Part shown: positions 7,793-13,710 of the stretch, piece by piece
Position numbering within the stretch: position 1 is the first letter of the stretch
How the letters are laid out: every line of letters starts with the position of its first letter
NCBI GenBank assembly: GCA_007122555.1
Contig: SKTL01000507.1
Location: forward strand, 1-14,331
Direction of reading: 5' to 3'
From: Thermomicrobiaceae bacterium
GTDB lineage: Bacteria; Chloroflexota; Chloroflexia; Thermomicrobiales; Thermomicrobiaceae
DNA: 14,331 nucleotides
Translations under genes and position numbers: made by a program
The notes under the pieces: model-generated
What the model was told of the DNA's origin: nothing
Database searches by the model: none
The model's input: the letters and a program-made list of their open reading frames with translations, nothing else

Positions 7793-8446
7793 ATGACTCG
7801 CTATCTCCGCATGATCGGGTTCGCCATTTTGATCACGCTCGTGCCGGCAGTCGTGCTGGCTGGCTGCAGTCTCCCGTTCGGTGATGATGACGCCAGCGGC
7901 AACGACGAGGCCTCAGCCGCCGGTGGTTCGGATACACCTGGCGTGGTGCTGGATGAACCGTACCCCGCGCCGGACTTCACGCTCATCACGCATGAGGGAG
8001 AGCCGTTTCGACTCTCTGATCATCAGGATCAGGTCTTCGGGATCTTCTTCGGCTACACCGGCTGCCCGGATATCTGTCCGTTGACGCTCGGCTTCATGGC
8101 GCATGCCGCTGAGGAGCTGGGACCGGATTCAGAGGATGTCACGTTTCTCCTGATTACCGTCGACCCCGAACGGGATGATCCGGAGCGTCTCGAGCGATAC
8201 ATCAGCAGGGTTGATGCTCCGATCATCGGGCTGACTGGCGAACGAGATGTCCTGGAGCAGGTCTGGAATGACTACGACATCTATGTTGAGCGGCAAGAGC
8301 GAGACGATGGCTCGTATCTGGTTGATCATTCCGGACAGGTCTGGCTCATCGCGCCGAATGGTGAACTGACGATGTTCACGCCGATGGGCGCGGATGGCGA
8401 CGATCTCACCGGGGCGATTCGCTGGTTGCTGGATCGAGAGGGTTGA
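7793..8446 (+). CDS. SCO1/SenC/PrrC-family copper chaperone lipoprotein
   Basis: A 217-residue thioredoxin-fold protein. The start has GGGGAGGTG just upstream. The N-terminal signal ends in a clean lipobox L-A-G-C (Cys25), followed by an acidic, flexible spacer (about 30-52). The Sco hallmarks are complete: CPDIC with Cys91 and Cys95 in F-F-G-Y-T-G-C-P-D-I-C-P, the TVDPERDDPE segment (122-131), and the metal-binding His179 in YLVDHSG. Sco proteins bind Cu and deliver it to, or reduce, the CuA site of cytochrome oxidase; some relatives are thiol-disulfide reductants or assist N2O reductase. No oxidase subunit gene is next to it here. The neighbours are a copper nitrite reductase upstream and a blue-copper protein downstream, so copper delivery to these is a reasonable inference. 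The next gene begins one base after its stop, which implies translational coupling. Confidence 0.93.
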   Translation: MTRYLRMIGFAILITLVPAVVLAGCSLPFGDDDASGNDEASAAGGSDTPGVVLDEPYPAPDFTLITHEGEPFRLSDHQDQVFGIFFGYTGCPDICPLTLGFMAHAAEELGPDSEDVTFLLITVDPERDDPERLERYISRVDAPIIGLTGERDVLEQVWNDYDIYVERQERDDGSYLVDHSGQVWLIAPNGELTMFTPMGADGDDLTGAIRWLLDREG

Positions 8447-8447
8447 G

Positions 8448-8921
8448 ATGATCGGTACCGCACTCCAGCGAAACGAACGAGACGCACTCGCCCTGGTAAT
8501 GGTTCGCGTCGAGCGACGGCTCGGAATGGTGCTGGCGCTGCTCCTGCTGGGGATTCTCGGGATCTTGTTCAGCGCCTTCGCCAGCCCGGTTATTCAGTAC
8601 GTTACCGGGCCGGAAGTCCGGATCTCTGCCGGCCTGGAGGGGGAGGCGTGCGGATCTCATCTTGAATGGACGTTGGACTCGCGGCAGATTGACGCGGGGA
8701 GCAAGGTCACGATTCTGAACGACTCGACGTACTGGCAGATCCCCGTCGTCGTCGAGCGTCAGGCGTCAGACGGCTCCTGGAAGACCGTCGCGGAGTCTCC
8801 CGTGTTGCGAGGCGGCGAGAGCTGGACGCACACATTCTGGAAAGGCGGCGCGTATCGAATTGCTTCGGCGGATGAGACACAGCGGCTGGCCGGACTCGAC
8901 ACGCTCATTTCGGTAGAATAA
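8448..8921 (+). CDS. Single-pass membrane protein with cupredoxin-like outer domain lacking a copper site
   Basis: A 157-residue protein. The ATG at 8448 is one base after the sco-like stop, with GAGAGG upstream, so the pair is coupled. A cytoplasmic basic segment (1-25) precedes one transmembrane helix (about 26-47, rich in Leu/Ile/Gly). The remaining about 105 residues are beta-rich with a cupredoxin-like cadence: DAGSKVTILNDS (82-93), then RGGESWTHTFWKGGAYRI (121-138). The usual C-terminal Cys-x4-His-x4-Met copper loop is absent; the only Cys and nearby His are in EACGSH (Cys68, His71). The fold assignment is inference from pattern. Its position between a copper chaperone and a blue-copper protein suggests a structural or copper-handling partner. 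I recognise no named family. Confidence 0.72.
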   Translation: MIGTALQRNERDALALVMVRVERRLGMVLALLLLGILGILFSAFASPVIQYVTGPEVRISAGLEGEACGSHLEWTLDSRQIDAGSKVTILNDSTYWQIPVVVERQASDGSWKTVAESPVLRGGESWTHTFWKGGAYRIASADETQRLAGLDTLISVE

Positions 8922-8970
8922 GGATGCTGCGATCGTGCAGCGAAGTCGAATTGAAAGGATGCACGACAGA

Positions 8971-9360
8971 ATGGCAATCAAGTCATTTCGAACCGTTGGT
9001 TTTTCGTTGCTGATGGTGTTCATGCTGGCAGTTGCGGCTTGTGGCGGCGACGATGATGGCAACGGAAATGGTAATGGCGATGGAAACGGTGGCTCGATCA
9101 CGATCGAGACACCAGGTATGAGCTATGATCCGGACGAAGTGACGATCAACGCAGGTGAGGACTACGAGTTCACCATTGATAACACAGACGGTCAGATCCA
9201 CACCTTCACCATTGATGAGCTGGATGTGAACATTGAGGTCGCTGCCGGCGAATCTGACTCCGCCACGCTGAACGTGCCGGACGCTGGTGAATACACTTTC
9301 TATTGCACGGTGCCGGGCCATCGCGAGAGCGGCCAGGAAGGCGCCCTGATCGTCGAGTAA
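8971..9360 (+). CDS. Small plastocyanin/cupredoxin-like blue-copper lipoprotein with axial Gln
   Basis: A 129-residue protein. The frame opens at a GTG at 8935, but the ATG at 8971 is preferred: it directly begins the signal peptide and has GAAAGGA 11 bases upstream. The signal ends in lipobox V-A-A-C (Cys24), then a Gly/Asn/Asp spacer (25-41). The remaining about 88 residues form one cupredoxin domain with type 1 copper ligands His77 (GQIHTF), Cys112 and His117 (YCTVPGH). The axial position, normally Met in the GHxxxGM motif, is Gln122 (GHRESGQEG). Such proteins shuttle single electrons outside the membrane; an axial Gln, as in stellacyanins, lowers the redox potential. It is the last gene of the copper group and is a candidate electron donor to the nitrite reductase, which is inference. 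Hairpins follow the stop. Confidence 0.88.
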   Translation: MAIKSFRTVGFSLLMVFMLAVAACGGDDDGNGNGNGDGNGGSITIETPGMSYDPDEVTINAGEDYEFTIDNTDGQIHTFTIDELDVNIEVAAGESDSATLNVPDAGEYTFYCTVPGHRESGQEGALIVE

Positions 9361-9394
9361 CCTGCGGAAGCTTGATCCGCTCACGAAACGCAAA

Positions 9395-9420
9395 CAGCCC
9401 TACCCGAACGGGTAGGGCTG
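9395..9420. terminator. Hairpin after the copper gene group
   Basis: A perfect 11-bp stem (CAGCCCTACCC and its complement) with a GAAC loop starts 35 bases after the blue-copper gene. On the plus strand it is followed by AAACTATC rather than a T run; on the minus strand the tail is TTTGCGTTT. It may stop plus-strand transcripts, but its stronger polarity is toward the minus strand. Confidence 0.6.
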
Positions 9421-9553
9421 AAACTATCCGAACAGGTATGTACCTGAGCACGGGATGGCCGTAGGCTAAGGACATATCCGCGGTGCGCCTGCCCCAACTG
9501 GTGACATCGCGAATCACTGGCGACACGCCAGTAATCACCATCATCGTGCAGCT

Positions 9554-9587
9554 GGAACCGGTGTCGCCTGACACCGGTTCCGGTTTT
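9554..9587 (+). terminator. Strong orphan intrinsic terminator
   Basis: A perfect 12-bp stem (GGAACCGGTGTC and its complement) with a GCCT loop is followed by GGTTTT. It lies 194 bases downstream of the last copper gene, beyond another hairpin, with no gene directly before it. It either backs up the first hairpin or ends a short RNA starting in 9361-9550. Confidence 0.8.
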
Positions 9588-10103
9588 AACACGCCCTCAA
9601 CCGGATAGTCTGACGATCCGCAGCGGGCTCCAGCGGGATGAATTCGTCAACAGTAAGGCCTCTGTGTCTGCCGACAGAGCCCGATACTGATGCTGCTGGA
9701 AGCAGCTTCGTCCGTGACGATGCGGTGACGCCGTCTGAATTGACGACATTGACTGTCGAGATCCGCAAACGGGACCGTTGACAGCGAAACATATATGTTG
9801 GCAGGAATTTCTTCTGTATCAGGAGTGACCGTCGGCAGAATAGTACGTAATACCGTCTCGATGGGAACCCGGCTATTCCCGGAAAGTATGATGCGAGACT
9901 TGAAGACAGCGGTCATCATGGTGTTGCCCACTTGCGGAATGAGTAAGCTCGCAGGCCGGATATCTTCAGGGCGGATGTGTACATGAGATCCTATGAGTGG
10001 TATTGTATAAGTACGGAGGCGGCTTTAAGGTATCCCTTCGTTCTAAGACAGAGGTTGTGTCTGGTACTGTTCAGAGACTGCGGGCCTGTTCAACCTCAAT
10101 GCC

Positions 10104-10259
10104 TGAACGTCGCACGCATCACATGGCATGAGCGTCAATTGAAGCCTGCTGACAGTCTCTGCTGAATTGACGGCAATGGCAGGTGATCAATGATTCTGGC
10201 AATAGCGATGCAGTAGCTATGCAGTGTGGTTTGTGATTCATACAGATGAACGTCGCACG
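10104..10259. repeat. 13-base direct repeat TGAACGTCGCACG, two copies
   Basis: TGAACGTCGCACG occurs at 10104-10116 and again at 10247-10259, 143 bases apart, in non-coding sequence. The second copy overlaps a perfect 12-bp palindrome, TCGCACGTGCGA (10253-10264). It could be a regulator-binding element upstream of the XRE gene or a trace of duplication. Confidence 0.4.
10133..10172. repeat. Inverted repeat CGTCAATT...AATTGACG
   Basis: Arms at 10133-10140 and 10165-10172 pair perfectly over 8 bases around a 24-base loop. It lies between the two copies of the 13-base direct repeat. It may be an RNA hairpin or an operator; nothing else supports a role. Confidence 0.3.
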
Positions 10260-10473
10260 TGCGATGCGATGTGTGTTGGGAGAAGTCTGGCATATGCGCT
10301 GTACGGACGAGCGGAGTCCGACAGCCCGGACGCTCTGTTCGGTGGAAGTCATGGCTAGTGTTTCCAGGGAGGTGACCGGAACATACTCTACGAGGTACGG
10401 GAGGATCCGATCCAGATATGTCGGGCAGTGGGTTCCGGCATTATTTCTTGAATAGCAGAGAGGTTAAAGCGCC

Positions 10474-10857
10474 ATGGTAGGAACACGCTCCGGGAAGCAG
10501 GGTCCAACTGAAGTTCGACAACGGATTGGACCGGCTATCCGCGGTCTTCGGCAGCAACAGGGGCTTTCACTGTCCGACCTTGCCGAGCAAACCGGAATTT
10601 CCGTGTCATACCTTTCTCGCCTTGAGAAGGGGCGCAGCGTCCCGTCGTTCACGCTGCTTTCCCGCCTCGGGCACGTCCTCGGGGTTGATATCGGCTACTT
10701 TGTACAAACCGAAGAGGAAGCGCAGCAGGTTGATACCGATCTCGCATCGTTGATGGAGCAGAGCTCCCTGCCGAAGCATGTCTGGCCGGAAATCTTCGGC
10801 CTGAGCATTGAGGCCCGCAAATCGCTGCTGAAGTTCATGCAGGACGCCGCTCGCTAG
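10474..10857 (+). CDS. XRE-family helix-turn-helix transcriptional regulator
   Basis: A 127-residue cytoplasmic DNA-binding protein. AGAGAGG lies 10 bases before the ATG. Residues about 17-75 form an HTH_3/Cro-C1 domain: IGPAIRGLRQQQGLSLSDLAEQ supplies the first helices, and the recognition helix is ISVSYLSRLEKGR (42-54), with the typical S-x-x-E-x-G-R ending. VPSFTLLSRLGHVLGVDIGYF completes the domain. The C-terminal 50 residues are helical with no cupin or other sensor domain, so the ligand is unknown; such short regulators often act as dimers through this tail. It stands alone between a gene-poor upstream region, which holds palindromes, and a strong terminator. The targets are unknown; autoregulation or control of the adjacent sulfur genes is possible but unproven. 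Confidence 0.9.
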   Translation: MVGTRSGKQGPTEVRQRIGPAIRGLRQQQGLSLSDLAEQTGISVSYLSRLEKGRSVPSFTLLSRLGHVLGVDIGYFVQTEEEAQQVDTDLASLMEQSSLPKHVWPEIFGLSIEARKSLLKFMQDAAR

Positions 10858-10896
10858 CAAGAGCGGCGATCAGCGTTACCAACAAAGCGAATCTTG

Positions 10897-10933
10897 AACA
10901 GAACTCCCGGGCCAGCGGCCCGGGAGTTCTGTT
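10897..10933. terminator. Very stable bidirectional terminator hairpin
   Basis: A perfect 17-bp stem around CTCCCGGGCC with an AGC loop lies between the convergent XRE and cystathionine genes. The plus-strand tail is TTCCAGTCGTTT and the minus-strand tail is GTTCAAGATTC. It probably ends transcription from both sides. Confidence 0.82.
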
Positions 10934-10983
10934 TCCAGTCGTTTCTCACGCGCAGCAGACGGATTCAGAATCAGGATGAATCG

Positions 10984-12165
10984 CTATACCGCCGCTTTTG
11001 CCGGGGTGACTGCGGCCAGCGCCTGCTGAATATCCTCCACCAGGTCGTCGATGTGCTCGATGCCGACCGACAGGCGGATCAGGTTGTCGGCAACCTCATG
11101 ACCGGATCCGGCCATGCTGGCGTGCGTCATCTCGCCCGGATGCTCGATCAACGACTCGATCCCGCCAAGACTTTCGGCAAGGGTGAAGATCTTTGTCGTC
11201 TGGACAAACGTGCGGGCGGCTTCATACCCGCCGGCAGTTGTGAAGGAGACCATCCCGCCGAATCCGTTGAGCATCTGGCGCTTCGCCACCTCATGGCCTG
11301 GATGCGTTTCGAGCCCCGGATAGTAGACGGTTTCGACAGCCGGACTTTGGGAAAGCAGCTCAACGATTCTGGCGGCATTCCGGTTGTGTTCCCGCATACG
11401 CACCGAGAGTGTTTTGATGCCGCGCATCACCAGCCAGGAGTCGAATGGCGCTGGAACCGCTCCCGCCGCGTTCTGGTGGAACTTGAGAATGTCGTAAACC
11501 TCGGGATCGTTTCCGATAACCGCGCCGCCAACCACGTCGCTGTGACCGCCGAGATACTTGGTTGTGCTGTGCAGAACGAGATCCGCCCCGAGCGAGAGCG
11601 GCTTCTGCAGATAGGGTGACGCGAAGGTGTTGTCGATCACCAGCCGGGCGCCGGCGGCCTTCGCAATCTCGGCCATTCCGGCAATGTCGACGATCTTCAG
11701 GTAGGGGTTCGTCGGCGTTTCCGCCCAGATCATCTTCGTGTTTGGCTGAATGGCCGCCCTGACAGCGTCAAGATCGGTCAGATCGACCATTGTGTACTCG
11801 AGGCCGTATCGCGCCAGGACCTTTGACACCAGGCGGTAGGTCCCGCCATAGGCGTCGTCCGAGAGGATCATGTGATCGCCCGGCGACAGGAGATACCAGA
11901 CATTCTGGGTGCCGGCCAGCCCGGACGCATAGGCGAGCGCCCAGTTGGCGTCTTCCAGCGACGCCAGCGCCGTCTGCAAGGCGGATCGCGTCGGGTTATC
12001 GCTTCGGCTGTAGTCGAAGCCCTTGTGCTTGCCGACCTCTTCCTGCGCGAACGTCGACGTCTGATAGATTGGCGTGATTACCGCGCCGGTTGTCGGGTCG
12101 GGATCCTGGCCCGCGTGAATCGCACGGGTCTCGAAACGCTGGGAGCGATCGTAGGTCATAGTCAT
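10984..12165 (-). CDS. Cystathionine gamma-lyase/gamma-synthase, PLP-dependent (lyase favoured)
   Basis: A 393-residue member of the Cys/Met-metabolism PLP enzyme family, full length and cytoplasmic, normally a tetramer. The PLP lysine is Lys203 in HSTTKYLGGHSD. Asp178 (VIDNT) contacts the pyridine nitrogen, Tyr106 stacks on the ring, Tyr52 and Arg54 (YSRSDNPTR) bind the phosphate of the neighbouring subunit, and Arg364 binds the substrate carboxylate. Cystathionine gamma-lyase cleaves cystathionine to cysteine, 2-oxobutanoate and ammonia; gamma-synthase makes cystathionine from an activated homoserine. Glu341 (SLIEHP) aligns with the glutamate typical of lyases rather than the Ser of E. coli synthase, and the partner gene is a beta-synthase, so lyase is favoured. 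Its ATG overlaps the upstream stop (TAATG), implying coupled translation. Dual activity is common in this family. Confidence 0.9.
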   Translation of the reverse strand: MTMTYDRSQRFETRAIHAGQDPDPTTGAVITPIYQTSTFAQEEVGKHKGFDYSRSDNPTRSALQTALASLEDANWALAYASGLAGTQNVWYLLSPGDHMILSDDAYGGTYRLVSKVLARYGLEYTMVDLTDLDAVRAAIQPNTKMIWAETPTNPYLKIVDIAGMAEIAKAAGARLVIDNTFASPYLQKPLSLGADLVLHSTTKYLGGHSDVVGGAVIGNDPEVYDILKFHQNAAGAVPAPFDSWLVMRGIKTLSVRMREHNRNAARIVELLSQSPAVETVYYPGLETHPGHEVAKRQMLNGFGGMVSFTTAGGYEAARTFVQTTKIFTLAESLGGIESLIEHPGEMTHASMAGSGHEVADNLIRLSVGIEHIDDLVEDIQQALAAVTPAKAAV

Positions 12166-13586
12166 TACCCTTCTTCTCTGGCGGAACCGGCGACAAAGTC
12201 GAGCAGGTCCGCTCTGGTGACGATTCCGGCGAGATCGCCGTCATCATTGACGAGTACGGCTGGAGATCCAGACTGCAGCAGCGGGAAGATGCGTTCAACC
12301 TCTTCGTCCGCATCCACCAGCGAGAATGGCGGATCCATAACCGTACTGACTGGATCCTTCATCGCGGCTGGATGGCGAAACACTTGATCAAGAAGCGTGC
12401 GTTCCTGAATGCTGCCGGCAACGCTATGGACCGGGATCAACCCGTTTTCGCTGGGCGCGGTGTCCCGAACGACTGGAAGCTGCGTGATCCGATACTGGCG
12501 GAGCAGGTTGATCGCTTCCTCGACGGTTTGATTGACGCTGACCGCCACAACCGGCGGCATATCCTGGTCATGTCGCGCGCCGAGGAGCACTCGCGCACGG
12601 GCTGGCTGGTCGAACCGGGACAGGAAGCCGTTCTCCCGCATCCAGTCGTCGCTATAGAGCTTGGAGAGATAGCCGCGGCCGCTGTCCGGGAGCAGGACGA
12701 CGATGAAGTTGTCGGGGTTACTCTCCCGTTGCGCAATCTGCATTGCAGCCCACACTGCCGTACCGCCGGAACCGCCAAGCAGGACGCCTTCCTCGCGCGA
12801 CACCCGTCGAGCCGTCAGGAACGAGTCCCGGTCGGAAACCATAATGAACTCATCGACCAGTGATGACTCGAACGTTCCCGGCCAGAAGTCCTCGCCGATG
12901 CCTTCAACCTTGTACGGCCGCATATCGTTCGGCGAGGTGTAGATCGAGCCTTCAGGGTCGGCGCCGATTACCTTGATATCCGGGTTGTGCTCCTTGAGGT
13001 ACTTGCTTACCCCGCTGATCGTTCCGCCGGTCCCGACACCGGCGACGAAATGGGTAATCTTGCCAGCCGTCTGTTCCCAGAGCTCCGGGCCGGTGGTTTC
13101 ATAGTGCGACCGGGGATTCATCGGGTTGAAGTACTGGTTTGGCTGGAACGCGCCCGGGATCTCCTGGGTAAGCCGGTCGGCGACACTGTAGTAGCTGTCG
13201 GCGGAATCTCGCGCCACGTTGGCCGGGGTTGTGACGACTTCCGCGCCGTACGCCCGCAGCAGCGCGACTTTTTCGCCGGAGACCTTATCCGGCATGACGA
13301 AAACGCATCGATACCCGCGGACAGAGGCGGCCATTGCCAGCCCCACGCCAGTGTTCCCGGACGTCGGTTCAACGATCGTTCCACCCGGCTTCAACCATCC
13401 GCGACGTTCGGCCTCGTCGAGCATCCGGTAGCCGATGCGGTCTTTCACGCTCCCGCCCGGATTGAGCATTTCCATCTTCGCCACAAGCGTTGATTCCGAA
13501 CCATCGGCAACGCTGTTGAGCCGGAGTAGCGGGGTGCTCCCGATTAGCGATAACACGTCCCCAAATACTGCTGGTTCGCGTTCCAT
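12165..13586 (-). CDS. Cystathionine beta-synthase with C-terminal CBS-domain pair
   Basis: A 473-residue enzyme joining serine (or O-acetylserine) and homocysteine to form cystathionine. The frame opens further upstream at a TTG (13643), but the ATG at 13586 begins the conserved FGDVLSLIGSTPL region and has GGAGGA upstream, at a long 14-base spacing. The fold-type II PLP catalytic domain spans about 6-320: Lys48 (GGSVKDR) forms the Schiff base, TSGNTG (75-80) holds the substrate, GTGGT (185-189) binds the phosphate and Ser273 (GGSGG) the pyridine nitrogen. The ADPEGS segment (209-214) is typical of beta-synthases rather than plain cysteine synthases. Two CBS domains (about 338-400 and 408-468) probably sense an adenosyl ligand. 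There is no N-terminal haem domain. It is the first gene of a two-gene unit with the gamma-lyase and divergent from the NUDIX gene. Confidence 0.92.
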   Translation of the reverse strand: MEREPAVFGDVLSLIGSTPLLRLNSVADGSESTLVAKMEMLNPGGSVKDRIGYRMLDEAERRGWLKPGGTIVEPTSGNTGVGLAMAASVRGYRCVFVMPDKVSGEKVALLRAYGAEVVTTPANVARDSADSYYSVADRLTQEIPGAFQPNQYFNPMNPRSHYETTGPELWEQTAGKITHFVAGVGTGGTISGVSKYLKEHNPDIKVIGADPEGSIYTSPNDMRPYKVEGIGEDFWPGTFESSLVDEFIMVSDRDSFLTARRVSREEGVLLGGSGGTAVWAAMQIAQRESNPDNFIVVLLPDSGRGYLSKLYSDDWMRENGFLSRFDQPARARVLLGARHDQDMPPVVAVSVNQTVEEAINLLRQYRITQLPVVRDTAPSENGLIPVHSVAGSIQERTLLDQVFRHPAAMKDPVSTVMDPPFSLVDADEEVERIFPLLQSGSPAVLVNDDGDLAGIVTRADLLDFVAGSAREEG

Positions 13587-13653
13587 AAAGCGTCCCGCTC
13601 TCCTCCCTGAAAACCGGTCCATTTGATCAAGGCGTACTGTCAAGACGGCTCAA

Positions 13654-13662
13654 ATTGTAACA
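13654..13662 (-). promoter_or_regulatory. Extended -10 promoter candidate for the transsulfuration pair
   Basis: The minus strand reads TGTTACAAT here, an extended -10 (TGN followed by TACAAT, 5 of 6 to consensus). No good -35 lies upstream, as is usual for extended -10 promoters. A start near 13647 would leave about a 60-base leader. A consensus TTGACA also occurs on this strand (13638-13643) but has no -10 partner. Confidence 0.4.
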
Positions 13663-13710
13663 TGGAGCTTTCGAGCGACCGGTGTTACAGAATGGTGAAC
13701 GGAGTCTCGC

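Larger units (their letters stand above)
9588..10473. other. Long gene-poor region upstream of the XRE regulator
   Basis: No frame here has a good start, a recognised product and convincing codon bias together. On the minus strand, 9980-9590 can be read as two overlapping frames that join near 9750 (first LRTILPTVTPDTEEIPANIYV, here split across LRTILPTVTP and DTEEIPANIYV; then VNVVNSDGVTASSRTKL to a TAA at 9586). This could be a frameshifted remnant of a beta-rich protein, but the base composition at third positions is not clearly coding. The region is less GC-rich than its neighbours and holds short direct and inverted repeats. I see no tRNA, tmRNA, SRP RNA or RNase P RNA hallmark. Confidence 0.45.

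Noticed and set aside
7611..7796. A 61-codon frame overlapping the sco-like start by ATGA
   Set aside because: Its last codons are the ribosome binding site of the next gene, its composition is basic and non-specific, and it has no ribosome binding site of its own.
9796..9986. A 63-codon plus-strand frame in the gene-poor region
   Set aside because: No ribosome binding site, no recognisable domain, and other frames of the region are equally open.
10246..10455. A 69-codon plus-strand frame just before the XRE gene
   Set aside because: No ribosome binding site, and it overlaps the palindrome and repeat structures.
9588..10473. CRISPR array, tRNA or other standard RNA gene in the gene-poor region
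   Set aside because: The repeats are too few and irregular for CRISPR. I saw no CCA-type acceptor or T-loop, and no tmRNA, SRP or RNase P signature.
11872..12387. Plus-strand frames opposite the transsulfuration genes (also 12372-12863 and 12987-13493)
   Set aside because: They are shadows of two clearly conserved PLP enzymes on the minus strand.
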